This document shows, one piece after another, positions 19,143 through 27,996 of a stretch of DNA of 64,000 nucleotides. The notes beneath the pieces are model-generated. The model was not told where the DNA came from. It saw nothing but the letters and a program-made list of their open reading frames with translations, and made no database searches. Source of the stretch: Phycisphaerae bacterium (GTDB lineage: Bacteria; Planctomycetota; Phycisphaerae; Sedimentisphaerales; Anaerobacaceae); contig JAUVVQ010000008.1 in the NCBI GenBank assembly GCA_030604525.1, positions 1 to 64,000 of the forward strand. Reading direction: 5' to 3'. Each line of letters opens with the position of its first letter. Position 1 is the first letter of the stretch. The translations under genes and the position numbers were made by a program.

Positions 19143-19805
19143 CCGATTGGAGTTGTCGGGGTTCATACCTTTTTGATGGTTGACTTTAAAGCTTTTTGGA
19201 CACCTGGTGGGGTGGGAAAATGGTCAAAATTATCAATCAAATGCGCAAGTGTTAAAATAGGTAAGGCAAAAAGTTGTAAAAAATTGTAAAAAATCGCAGA
19301 AAATCGCAGAAAATCGTAAAAAGTGGTCGAAAATCCGCACTTTTTAGCAAGTCAAGTGAAGCACGCTTGCGCAAATGATAGCGCTCTGCTGAAGGTGGAG
19401 AAATACGAAATGCTAATTTCTAAACCCTAAGGAAATTCAAATATCTAAATCTTAATGTTCAAAATATTTTGGCACGAAGATTTTGGTTTCGCCGAAGGCG
19501 AATCTTTGATATTGTGTGGGGCGCGTGTTTGCGATAGCAAGCAGAAAGTGGAACATTTGAACAGGAGAACAGTTGAAAGAGGTAAAAGTCAAGAAAAAAG
19601 AGGACAGATGACGGAATATGAAAAGTTGAGGGCGTTCTAAATTCTTAATGGATTTTATATATCAAAAATAATTTATTGTATAATCAAAAAAACTGTAGCA
19701 AATTGGGGCTTAAAGAAGGTGTGGTGCGGAGTTTTAAAGGCCGCTCTTTTGCTGAATTAAGACAGGCAATTGTTAAAATGGTGCGGTAAAATGGAGATAT
19801 GAACT
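19143..19805 (+). other. Non-coding stretch with phased A-tracts
   Basis: No convincing gene lies between mtaB and the ferritin-like gene. A 61-codon frame at 19455-19640 has no ribosome binding site and no recognisable content. The notable element is a run of A-tracts near 19268-19333, described separately. A TATAAT at about 19678 could be a -10 element for the ferritin-like gene, but no -35 match sits at 17 bases. Confidence 0.5.
19268..19333. repeat. Six to seven A-tracts phased at ~10 bp
   Basis: Blocks of four to six A residues recur about every ten bases (units of the type TCGCAGAAAA and TTGTAAAAAA). A-tracts in phase with the helix repeat are known to produce intrinsic DNA curvature. 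The array lies in the intergenic region after mtaB. Confidence 0.7.
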
Positions 19806-20261
19806 ATGGATAAATCTGATTCGCTCGAAGAGCTATTTGAATACGCGATTGACAGAGAAATCGACGCCAACCAGTTTTACCTGGCTTTGGCTGAGCGTGT
19901 TGACAATGCGGAAATGCGTAAGGTTTTTGAGGATTTGGCCGAGGAAGAACTGGAACACAAGGCCAAGCTGGAATTGGAACTTATGAAGTTAGGCAAAACC
20001 ACAGTGATAAAAGTACCCCCAGCCAGTCCTCAAAGAGATTACATCATATCAGACGGTAAGTCGCTGCTGGATATGGACTACAAAGATATGCTATTGATGG
20101 CGATAGAAAAAGAAGAGGCGTCATTCAGGACTTATGTCAATTTAGCGCCAAGAGCTTATGACTCTGAGACCCGCGAAGTACTACTGTCACTGGCCCAAGA
20201 GGAAGTCAGGCACAAACTGAGGTTTCAGATGGAATATGATATGATAATGAAGCATCAATGA
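19806..20261 (+). CDS. Ferritin-like / rubrerythrin-type diiron protein
   Basis: 151 residues forming a four-helix bundle. Helix 1 carries E18, helix 2 carries E48 and H51 (ExxH), helix 3 carries E103/E104, and helix 4 carries E133 and H136 (ExxH). This two-fold ExxH pattern is the diiron site of rubrerythrins and related erythrin-domain proteins. The C-terminal rubredoxin-like CxxC domain of true rubrerythrin is absent. Expected roles are peroxide reduction or iron handling in the cytoplasm (family knowledge). GGAG lies nine bases before the ATG. It appears monocistronic. Confidence 0.88.
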   Translation: MDKSDSLEELFEYAIDREIDANQFYLALAERVDNAEMRKVFEDLAEEELEHKAKLELELMKLGKTTVIKVPPASPQRDYIISDGKSLLDMDYKDMLLMAIEKEEASFRTYVNLAPRAYDSETREVLLSLAQEEVRHKLRFQMEYDMIMKHQ

Positions 20262-20655
20262 GTAAGTACGAAGGTAATTCTTTGAGACGGATTAAGACTG
20301 ATTGACGCGAAATAACACAATTTTAATTTTGCCACTAAGGCAGAAAGACGTGAATATATCTCGAAAGGTAATAGTGCCTATCATAAGACCTCATGTAAAA
20401 CATTGGGATAAATTTTTGTGCGGTGCCCTGGACGGTGTGTTGTGGGCCATAATAATATCAATCCTCCGAAGGCGGACGCAAGCGAATGTGGAATCGGAGA
20501 CGGTCTGGATGATTGGCAGGGGTTTATAATAGAAAAATTTTTATACTAATCGGCTTGCATTGATACAGTGCGCGATATAAAATCAAGCATCGTTCAGCGG
20601 TTAATCGGAACGTTAAAATATGCACTAACTTTATTATCTAAAAGGAGGAACAAAA
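20262..20655 (+). other. Intergenic region upstream of the second GH29 gene
   Basis: About 390 bases without a supported gene. A 75-codon frame at 20302-20529 has no ribosome binding site and an atypical composition. The distal part holds a candidate promoter (20555-20583) and the strong AAAGGAGG ribosome binding site of the GH29 gene at 20641. I see no palindromic operator that I would defend. Confidence 0.45.
20555..20583 (+). promoter_or_regulatory. Candidate promoter of the second GH29 gene
   Basis: TTGCAT (20555-20560), a 17-base spacer and TAAAAT (20578-20583). The -10 matches five of six consensus positions, the -35 only three. It would give a leader of about 65 bases before the ATG at 20656. 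Confidence 0.35.
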
Positions 20656-22155
20656 ATGATGTGGAAAAAACCCTCAATTACAAGAGCAGTTCTGGTATGT
20701 TCGCTTTTCGTGTTTGCAGTTTTTTTGGCCGACTGTCAGGCGAAAAAAGTCTATGAGGCAAACTGGCGTTCACTAAAGCAGCACCAGACGCCGCAATGGC
20801 TAAAAGACGGCAAATTCGGGATATATACCCACTGGGGTCCTTATTGCGTGCCGGCTTTCGGCGGAAATGCGACGTGGTATTCACATAATATGTACTTTAA
20901 TAAAAACTCAGAGGCATATAAGCATCAGGTAAAAACATACGGCCCGTTAGAAAAGTTCGGTTATAAAGATTTTATTCCGATGTTCAAAGCGGAGAAATTT
21001 GACGCCGACGAGTGGGCCAAGCTTTTCAAGAAAGCAGGCGCTAAATTTGCAGGCCCTGTGGCAGAACATCACGACGGTTTTGCGATGTGGGATACCAAAT
21101 ATTCGAAGTGGAATGCCGCTAATATGGGTCCAAAGAGGGACGTTGTCGGGGAGCTGGAAAAGGCCATCAAGGGGCAGGGGATGAAGTTTGTCACCGCATT
21201 CCACCATGCAGAGAACTGGTGGTTCTTTCCCGTATGGGACAAGCGATATGATTGCGGCGACCCGAAATATTCCGGCCTTTATGGTCCCATCCACAAAGAA
21301 GGTGAATTGCCCTCCAAAGAATACCTCGACGAATGGTACGGTAAAATTATCGAAGTCATCGATAAATATGAGCCGGACCTTATCTGGTATGATTTCGCAT
21401 TAGGTCAAATGAAGGAGAATTTGCGGAAGGAATTTATGGCTTACTACTACAACAAAGCCGAAGAGCTGGGCAAAGGAGTTGTGGTAACATATAAAGACCA
21501 CGACTTCCCGCCGGGCACCGGCGTCCGGGACCTCGAGCTCGGCAAGATGGCTGATTTAACTTATTATAACTGGATAACAGATTCCTCCGTTGACGACCAG
21601 GGTGCGTGGGGATATGTCAAAACCGCAGGCTACAAATCCGTCAATGAGCTGGTGGATAACCTCGTGGATAGGGTAAGCAAAAACGGCTTCCTTCTGCTGA
21701 ACGTCGGACCGAAATCCGACGGGACAATCCCGGAAGAAGCCAGGAAGCGCCTTTTAGGTATGGGAAAATGGCTCGATGTGAACGGCGAGTCGATTTACGG
21801 GACAACCGCCTGGATGTATTACGGCGAAGGACCTACAAAAATGAAAAGAGGCGGTGGATTCACCGAAGAAGCCCGAAAGGAATATACTCCGGAAGATATT
21901 AGATTTACCGTAAAAGACAATGTCATCTATGCAACCTGCCTGGGCTGGCCTGAAGAGGAAGTCGTTATCGAAAGTTTCGTCGAGAATGAAAATTCCATCG
22001 TCTATCCGGATGAAATCAAATCAGTTGAAATGCTTGGCGTCGATGGTCAGCTTGATTGGGAAATGACAGACGAAGGACTGGTCATCCAGAGGCCTCCGGA
22101 AAGCAAAAAACCCTGCGAGCACGCTTTTGTCTTCAAGATTATCCGTAAAAAATAG
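20656..22155 (+). CDS. GH29 alpha-L-fucosidase, exported, paralogue of the 7784-9346 protein
   Basis: 499 residues with an N-terminal signal peptide; LADC at residues 24-27 resembles a weak lipobox. The GH29 barrel starts at WLKDGKFGIYTHWGPYCVPA. EHHDGFAMWDTKYSKW is identical to the paralogue at 7784. PDLIWYDF provides D246, the predicted nucleophile. VSKNGFLLLNVGPKSDG and a C-terminal beta-sandwich follow. The long identical stretches around FGYKDFIPMFKAEKFDADEW show recent common ancestry of the two genes. AAAGGAGG precedes the ATG, and an intrinsic terminator follows the stop. It is transcribed alone, convergent with the LamG genes. Confidence 0.93.
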   Translation: MMWKKPSITRAVLVCSLFVFAVFLADCQAKKVYEANWRSLKQHQTPQWLKDGKFGIYTHWGPYCVPAFGGNATWYSHNMYFNKNSEAYKHQVKTYGPLEKFGYKDFIPMFKAEKFDADEWAKLFKKAGAKFAGPVAEHHDGFAMWDTKYSKWNAANMGPKRDVVGELEKAIKGQGMKFVTAFHHAENWWFFPVWDKRYDCGDPKYSGLYGPIHKEGELPSKEYLDEWYGKIIEVIDKYEPDLIWYDFALGQMKENLRKEFMAYYYNKAEELGKGVVVTYKDHDFPPGTGVRDLELGKMADLTYYNWITDSSVDDQGAWGYVKTAGYKSVNELVDNLVDRVSKNGFLLLNVGPKSDGTIPEEARKRLLGMGKWLDVNGESIYGTTAWMYYGEGPTKMKRGGGFTEEARKEYTPEDIRFTVKDNVIYATCLGWPEEEVVIESFVENENSIVYPDEIKSVEMLGVDGQLDWEMTDEGLVIQRPPESKKPCEHAFVFKIIRKK

Positions 22156-22186
22156 AGTTTTCCGACGGTAACTTTAACGAATAAAG

Positions 22187-22217
22187 AAGCTCCGGCGTAA
22201 AAACCGGAGCTTTTTTT
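22187..22217. terminator. Intrinsic terminator between convergent GH29 and LamG genes
   Basis: AAGCTCCGG, a loop of seven bases, CCGGAGCTT and a run of T. A short A-rich run on the other side means it could also act on minus-strand transcripts ending at 22287. Confidence 0.85.
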
Positions 22218-22286
22218 ATTCGAACCCTCTTGCTTTTTATGAGTTTCAGTGTATCAGGTTTTCACCCGTGAAGGGCAAATTTCCAG

Positions 22287-24923
22287 TTACTTTTTTGACA
22301 ATTCGAAGTCCATCGGCTCGTCGCTTTTCATACGTATCCAGATTACAAGCTCCGGTTTGCCTGTTGTATCGAAAACAACACCCTGCTCAAAATCAGAGCC
22401 GTTTTCCATTTCCCTGCCGTTTATTTCCAATCGAGCTTTTACGTCTCTGCCCGGCCAGTTTTTAATTTCAAAAGCGGGGTGATAAATCGGGGAATCTTCA
22501 CTTCCGTTTAATTCAAATGAAAAGCTGTTCTTTTCAGGCTCAATTTGATATGACCGTTCCTCTGGGTTATAACCTTTGTTCTTAGCACCCGTTACCTTAA
22601 TAAGCTTTGGCGGATTATTCCAGGATTTGGCAAGGGACATAAGCTCTTTGGCTTTTTTGTTTGTCAATCCAACCATCAAATAATCTTCTGTGGGGTTTCC
22701 CCAAACCAAAGATGAATGCGCCGCCCGGTCATTTGCCTCCGCACTTCGTCCGTCCGATGCCATCTGATTAGCTGGATAATGATTAGCCCAGTGAAAAGCG
22801 GAATAATCCCGGCGGACAAGAGGAGGAACAAAAGTTTCGACTGTCGAGCCCGGTGGATAAATATAAAACGGCTTATATTCGGATTTCATATTCACCATTG
22901 TAACACAAGCCGGTTTCGGCTCGCCGGGATAGGGATAATGATAGCTCCAGTCAAATACAATTTTGTTACCTTCTTCGTCAATTACTGTAAACGCTTTGAG
23001 GTCAATATTATCTTCCGGTTTCGTACCCGGTTCGCTGTAAAACATCGTCTCCTGCCAGCCGCCTTCACCACGGGCTACGTAACGAATACCCACACCATCA
23101 GGATAAAAAGTCCAGTACTCATCCGCCCACGGCCCGTTGTCATCATCGTAAGGGAACTTATATCGCACGTCTACTTCAGCATAGCGCCAGTGAACAACAG
23201 CCCGTGCATCCGTATTTTCGATAATCCGAACGTGACTGTGCCGACACTGCTTGTCGGACATATGTTCACAACAGCCGCGGGCCTCATCTTCACCCCATAC
23301 CTCACAGCTCTGGTCACCACACCATTTACCATTATCAGTTACAAATCCAATCCCGTATCTAAGCCCCCGCCAGAAGGCAAATCGTGCGGGGCTATTCTCG
23401 AATTTGACCAGCACATCCGGATGCTCGCTTACCCGCCACATATTATCCCACGTCTCATAGTAGTCCAGCTTGCAATATTCCGCCCCGAAGTTATCCGCTT
23501 TATTACCGTTTGGATTGGCGGGAAAGTGCCTTTCATCCATATCCGGATTCATACGCACATGCTCGCTCGGTTTATATAATTCATACGATTCTTTAATTTG
23601 CTCCCAGCTTAACGGCTCATCGTAGATTTTCACTTCATCAATTAAACCGTCGAAGCCGAAAATTGCCGGATACGTCCACTGACGGTGGGCATTTGTCGCT
23701 CGCATTTTCTCGTTATTCAGACCAATGATTACATCTTTTTCATCCGCCATTCGGATTTTCTCTTCATCAACGTCCGGAGCAATCTCGCGTTTAGTCCTGT
23801 TGCAGCTTATAAGCTCGCCATCGAGGTAAATACAAAGCAAGCCGTCTTCCGTGTCGAACGTCCCAGCTACATGTCTCCACTGAAAACGTTCGAGTTTGTT
23901 CTTACTTATAACTTTCTCCCAGATATTCCCCACTTTGGCCATAAAACCGATGTGACCTGCATCATCAATTCCAAGATAATAACCCCTTTTGCCCCAACTG
24001 CTTTGATGTACGATAGGCGACCATTGCCAGGAATATGCCCCTATCGCAATCCAGGCTTCAACGGTAAAACCGTCACTTACCTGCGGTGCTTGTGACGCAG
24101 ACAATCTAACCGAGGAAAAATAACCATCGAATCCTAAAGCTGTCCCCGAAACGCCTTTTTTCCATAAGCACTTATGTCCGGATATTTCACATTCCGTGCC
24201 TCCGATTGTTTCTTGGGTTAAATCCTTCTGTTGGTAATCGCGGCCAGTCATCCCTTCATTAAACTTCCACCATACCGCCGGCCGGCCAAGGACACCGTGT
24301 ATTATTTTATTCCCTTCTATTGCCACCGCCGGGGCCTTTGTCAAATGGGGCTGCTTGAAGGATATCTCTTCGATGCCGTCTTCGCTCATCCGCAGAACCT
24401 GCCTTGCCAGATTCGCCGGGTCTTGCCAGCTATTAATCTTCTCCGTCCCTTTCCTGATTGTTCGTATCACCTTGCCCGAAGGATATATCCTGAAATACTC
24501 ATCAACAAAGCTATCCCAGCCAAGCTTCGTAAAGTCGGGGACATAACGCCAGTGAACCATGACCTGCTCCGCTGTATTTTTGATTAACCTGACATGCGAA
24601 TAGCGGTTAATCTTATCCGGGCAAATCTTCGTGCCATCGCCTTTGCGTTCAATTATCTCATCGAAATACCATTTTCCTTTATTTGTCTGCAAATAGGGCA
24701 GAAAGCTTGATTCCCGACAAAACGTAACTTTCCCCCCGTCTGAAAGATGAACTACGATATCAGCATACTTGCCGAAGCTGTCCTTGTGCTGCTCACCAAT
24801 ATCAACTTTAGTATAATAGGCATAAAACTCATCCTCGGCCGCCCCGCTTACATTACTGTTTAAAGATACTACTGTTACGACCAAAACCGCAAATAAAAAC
24901 CGCATAAATTTTACCGTCCTCAA
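22287..24923 (-). CDS. Exported LamG-domain protein, paralogue A
   Basis: 878 residues with a signal peptide (1 to about 28). Residues 30-200 form a beta-rich domain starting FYAYYTKVDIGE. Residues about 214-450 are a LamG/concanavalin-like jellyroll: FTVEAWIAIGAYSWQWSPIV, WRHVAGTFDTEDGLLCIYLD and FDGLIDEVKIYDEPLS are its usual strands. The C-terminal half (about 450-878) repeats features of the first domain (YYETWDNMW, HVRIIENTDARAVVHWRYAE, GWQETMFYSEPG) and ends with a short sandwich (ARLEINGREMENGSDFEQGV). It starts five bases after the stop of its paralogue, so the two are co-transcribed. A carbohydrate-binding or lyase-like role is plausible next to GH29 genes, but no catalytic site is recognised. 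Confidence 0.75.
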   Translation of the reverse strand: MRTVKFMRFLFAVLVVTVVSLNSNVSGAAEDEFYAYYTKVDIGEQHKDSFGKYADIVVHLSDGGKVTFCRESSFLPYLQTNKGKWYFDEIIERKGDGTKICPDKINRYSHVRLIKNTAEQVMVHWRYVPDFTKLGWDSFVDEYFRIYPSGKVIRTIRKGTEKINSWQDPANLARQVLRMSEDGIEEISFKQPHLTKAPAVAIEGNKIIHGVLGRPAVWWKFNEGMTGRDYQQKDLTQETIGGTECEISGHKCLWKKGVSGTALGFDGYFSSVRLSASQAPQVSDGFTVEAWIAIGAYSWQWSPIVHQSSWGKRGYYLGIDDAGHIGFMAKVGNIWEKVISKNKLERFQWRHVAGTFDTEDGLLCIYLDGELISCNRTKREIAPDVDEEKIRMADEKDVIIGLNNEKMRATNAHRQWTYPAIFGFDGLIDEVKIYDEPLSWEQIKESYELYKPSEHVRMNPDMDERHFPANPNGNKADNFGAEYCKLDYYETWDNMWRVSEHPDVLVKFENSPARFAFWRGLRYGIGFVTDNGKWCGDQSCEVWGEDEARGCCEHMSDKQCRHSHVRIIENTDARAVVHWRYAEVDVRYKFPYDDDNGPWADEYWTFYPDGVGIRYVARGEGGWQETMFYSEPGTKPEDNIDLKAFTVIDEEGNKIVFDWSYHYPYPGEPKPACVTMVNMKSEYKPFYIYPPGSTVETFVPPLVRRDYSAFHWANHYPANQMASDGRSAEANDRAAHSSLVWGNPTEDYLMVGLTNKKAKELMSLAKSWNNPPKLIKVTGAKNKGYNPEERSYQIEPEKNSFSFELNGSEDSPIYHPAFEIKNWPGRDVKARLEINGREMENGSDFEQGVVFDTTGKPELVIWIRMKSDEPMDFELSKK

Positions 24924-24927
24924 CTTT

Positions 24928-27651
24928 CTAATTATTTTCTTTCCTCTCGTTTTTTGTTATCGCAAATTTCGTATTTGAGTTTGACCGCATTTTTACCCAG
25001 ATGATTTTTTTCAGCCTGCCGTCGGTATCCCTTACAACCCCCTGCCTGAAATTTTCCCCTGGTTTAATAGTTTTGCCGTTAATTTTCAAATCGGCTTTGC
25101 TTTTACCGCCCCAGTTTTTGATGACAAAACAGGGATTAAAAACCGGAGTGTTCTCCGCTGCTTCCAGCTTAAATGACATCTGCGGTTTGCCAAATTCCAG
25201 AACGTATGCCCTCTGTTCCTTTTTATAACCGCTGCTTAAACATCCCTTGGGACCGGTTAATTTCGGCGCTTCATTCCACGACCTCGACAAGTTCACAAGC
25301 TCCTCAATCCCCAGCTTAGTCATACCTTCCAGTTTCAGCTTTACTCCATAAGGCGCTAACGTATTGGTCCTTTTCTCGTAAAACGGGAAATCGAGATGGG
25401 ACAGGGCCGTATGTCCCACCCGGGTATTATCAAAGCGTTTTCTGCCATCGTTTTTTATTAATGCCACAGGCCAGTGATTCCACGCCAGAAAATCCCCATG
25501 TCCGGCTTTGCCTCCGCTCGACGTCCATCTCTGCGTTAATTCCCTGATAATAATGAACGGGTCGTATTCATCTACATAGTTTACCTTTTGCACACTGATA
25601 TTATTCGGTGCGTCAATCTGGAAATCTCCCTGTTTGCCCCAGTCGTATTCCTTGTATTCGCCCTTTGTATTTGCCATTGTCAAAGTGGTTTTTCTTTGGA
25701 CGATGTTTTCCGGTCCCCTGCCCGGCCCGTAAAGCACCAGGGTCTCCTGCCATTCACGATAACCATCAAAGGTTTTATCGGAAAAGTCACTCCACAGGAC
25801 CATCTTCACCGCCGCAACGCCGTCAGGATAAATATAATAATACCAGTCAGCCCATTCTCCCCAGCCGGTTTTGGAATTCTTATATCCGATATTATGGAAA
25901 ATATCTATCAAGGGATATCGCCAGTGCACCAATACACGGGCATCGGTGTTCTCGAGTATTCTGACGTGGTTGTGGTAATTAACCGTATCAGACATCGGCT
26001 CCTTACAGGGTTTGTCTTCTATACAGAATATCTCGCAAAACTCATTGGAATACCAATTGTTATTTTCAGAAACTATCATCGGGATATATCCGGCACCGTG
26101 CCAGAATATGAATTGCGTAGGGAGTCCGTTGAAATCGACCACGATATCGGCATCCTTACCGAGCCGGAACATATTGTCCCAGGCCTCGTGATAAGAAAGG
26201 TTTGTGTACTTTGCACCGAACCGGTTTTGTTTTGCCGATGCCGGAAGCACCCTCCTGGGCAGAGCAGGGTTTGTCACCTGCCTGCCTGGCGGCTCGTAAT
26301 TTTTAAAGGAGCGTTTTAACAGTCCCGGACTCAAGGCCTTATCATATATTTTCACCTCGTCAATAAGACCGTCAAACGAATACGGACTTTGAAAAGCCAT
26401 TCGCTCCAGATATTTTGCTGCTCTCGGCCTGCCTTTGCCGATTCTCACCGGCTCGGCCGCAGTTTCTACGTCAGAGAACAATTCGCTTTGCTCGGCAATG
26501 ATTTTTGAAGCAATCTGCTCACCGTTCAGGTAAAGAGCTATTCTGCCCGTCGCTTTATCATAAGTCCCCGCCGTATGATACCACCGCCGGGGTGCAAGCT
26601 TCTGCTCAGAGAGAAGCTCATTCCATTGATAGCCGGCACTTACCTTAAAAGCTATATGGCCGTCTGCATCCATACCCAGGAAATATCCTTTTTCGTCTCC
26701 CTGCTGAACAATGGGACACCAGTTCCAGGGATAAGCGCCCACGGCAATCCAGGCCTCGAGCGTCAAGCCGGTCCGCAAATCCGGCGATTTGGATAAAGGC
26801 AGATTCACCTCTGTATTATAACCGTCAAATTGTATGGCGGTTCCTGAAACACCTTTTCTCCAAAGTGTTTTCGGGCCGGGTATGTCGCTGAGATGACCTG
26901 TAATGCTTTCCTTTGTCCTGTCACCGAGGCCCTCATCAAATCGCCAGTATCGCACCGGCTCGGCAACCAGCATCTCCTTTACGGCGCTGCCCTTGACGCT
27001 CTCCGCTTTAACCGTAGAGCTTGGGTATTTAGTCTCTACACTCTTTATGCCGTCCGGACTGAGAGTAAATATCTGCGTTACCTTATTCATCGGGTCCTGC
27101 CAGTCGCTTATTTTTTCCGTTGCCTTTTTAACTTCCCGGGTGACTTTCCGTTCGGGCGTGATTGTGTAGTATTCGTCAACGAAATTAACCTGTTTAACGC
27201 CCCGATTCGGATTGCCCTGCTTAAAGTCGGAAAGATAGCGCCAGTGAACCTCCACCTGTTTGTCGGTATTTTTTATAATTCGGACATAGGAATAGGCATT
27301 TACTTTATCAGGCCTTTCTTCAGTGCCGTCTCCGGTGCGCGGAACTATTTGCTCTACATACCACTTGTCTTTCTTGGTCTTCCAATACGGCAGATAGCTC
27401 GAACCACGCTGGAATACGAATCGCTCTTCATCATTAAAATGCACCACGATGTCGGCATAATCCCCTGTTCGGGAGTATTTCTCAAAGTCCTGGCCGGCAT
27501 CGAGCTTCGTATAGTATGCATAAAAATCGGCCCCGTCGTCCGCTGCTTTTGCAGCCATCAGGCCGCAGCCGAGTAATACAGCGAAGAGTAAGCAGGCACT
27601 TTTGGTAACTCCAATATTTCTTTGAATGCCGGACATCATAAACCCTTTCAT
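24928..27651 (-). CDS. Exported LamG-domain protein, paralogue B
   Basis: 907 residues with a signal peptide ending near residue 37. It has the same architecture as the following gene: an N-terminal beta domain (FYAYYTKLDAGQ), LamG at about 232-450 (LTLEAWIAVGAYPWNWCPIV, FDGLIDEVKIYDKALS), a C-terminal half with HVRILENTDARVLVHWRYPL and WQETLVLYGPG, and a final small sandwich (LKINGKTIKPGENFRQGVV). Its ATG overlaps the stop of an upstream gene relic by ATGA. A start at the Met-Met of residues 5-6 is better placed behind AAAGGG, so the true N-terminus may be four or five residues shorter. Function unknown; export and a tandem pair beside fucosidases suggest polysaccharide binding or processing. 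Confidence 0.75.
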   Translation of the reverse strand: MKGFMMSGIQRNIGVTKSACLLFAVLLGCGLMAAKAADDGADFYAYYTKLDAGQDFEKYSRTGDYADIVVHFNDEERFVFQRGSSYLPYWKTKKDKWYVEQIVPRTGDGTEERPDKVNAYSYVRIIKNTDKQVEVHWRYLSDFKQGNPNRGVKQVNFVDEYYTITPERKVTREVKKATEKISDWQDPMNKVTQIFTLSPDGIKSVETKYPSSTVKAESVKGSAVKEMLVAEPVRYWRFDEGLGDRTKESITGHLSDIPGPKTLWRKGVSGTAIQFDGYNTEVNLPLSKSPDLRTGLTLEAWIAVGAYPWNWCPIVQQGDEKGYFLGMDADGHIAFKVSAGYQWNELLSEQKLAPRRWYHTAGTYDKATGRIALYLNGEQIASKIIAEQSELFSDVETAAEPVRIGKGRPRAAKYLERMAFQSPYSFDGLIDEVKIYDKALSPGLLKRSFKNYEPPGRQVTNPALPRRVLPASAKQNRFGAKYTNLSYHEAWDNMFRLGKDADIVVDFNGLPTQFIFWHGAGYIPMIVSENNNWYSNEFCEIFCIEDKPCKEPMSDTVNYHNHVRILENTDARVLVHWRYPLIDIFHNIGYKNSKTGWGEWADWYYYIYPDGVAAVKMVLWSDFSDKTFDGYREWQETLVLYGPGRGPENIVQRKTTLTMANTKGEYKEYDWGKQGDFQIDAPNNISVQKVNYVDEYDPFIIIRELTQRWTSSGGKAGHGDFLAWNHWPVALIKNDGRKRFDNTRVGHTALSHLDFPFYEKRTNTLAPYGVKLKLEGMTKLGIEELVNLSRSWNEAPKLTGPKGCLSSGYKKEQRAYVLEFGKPQMSFKLEAAENTPVFNPCFVIKNWGGKSKADLKINGKTIKPGENFRQGVVRDTDGRLKKIIWVKMRSNSNTKFAITKNERKENN

Positions 27652-27872
27652 TCTCTTACAGTCTGGATTTCAGTTTCCTTCTGCGTTTCAAACTCAAATC
27701 GGATAACCGGCTTTCCAGCTCCACTGGTGTATCTTACAATACCCCGCCCCTGCCGGAAATCCTTGCCGGATTCTACCATTTTCCCGCCAATTTGCAAATA
27801 TACTTTTCCTGCACTGCTTTTGGCCTTGATTACCTTCTCAGGAATGGTATGATTACGATGTTTTGAATTGGT
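27648..27872 (-). pseudogene. C-terminal relic of a third LamG-type paralogue
   Basis: The minus-strand frame open from 27872 to the TGA at 27648-27650 encodes VYLQIGGKMVESGKDFRQG and GKPVIRFEFETQKETEIQ. This aligns with the last 50 residues of the LamG protein downstream (ADLKINGKTIKPGENFRQGV). There is no start codon context and a TGA at 27873-27875. It therefore looks like the 3' stump of a gene once at the head of the LamG operon. Its stop overlaps the start of the next gene, which suggests former translational coupling. Confidence 0.7.
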
Positions 27873-27895
27873 TCAGAGGAAAAAACGGAGTATTT
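27831..27895 (+). repeat. Direct repeat copy 1 flanking the FGE-fold gene
   Basis: TACCTTCTCAGGAATGGTAT followed shortly by TTTTGAATTGGTTCA recurs, slightly changed, at 29171-29236. On the minus strand this copy lies in the 5' part of the LamG relic. It precedes the FGE-fold gene as copy 2 precedes the third GH29 gene. Confidence 0.7.
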
Positions 27896-27977
27896 ATGCA
27901 AGCACATACCCAAAACCAGCTATTTTATGAAGCGATTGCGGTGCGCTTATTTCTGACTTAAGAGAACCACTACAATT

Positions 27978-27992
27978 TTCCTGAGGAGGTAG
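27978..27992 (+). repeat. 15-base inverted repeat, left arm
   Basis: TTCCTGAGGAGGTAG is the exact reverse complement of CTACCTCCTCAGGAA at 29170-29184. The arms bracket the FGE-fold gene. The left arm also supplies that gene's ribosome binding site (GAGGAGGT). Confidence 0.75.
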
Positions 27993-27996
27993 AGTG

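Noticed and set aside
19455-19640. Possible 61-residue protein in the gap after mtaB
   Set aside because: No ribosome binding site, no hydrophobic or domain pattern, and surrounding sequence appears non-coding.
20302-20529. Possible 75-residue protein upstream of the second GH29 gene
   Set aside because: No ribosome binding site and biased composition; the promoter and leader of GH29 lie directly after it.
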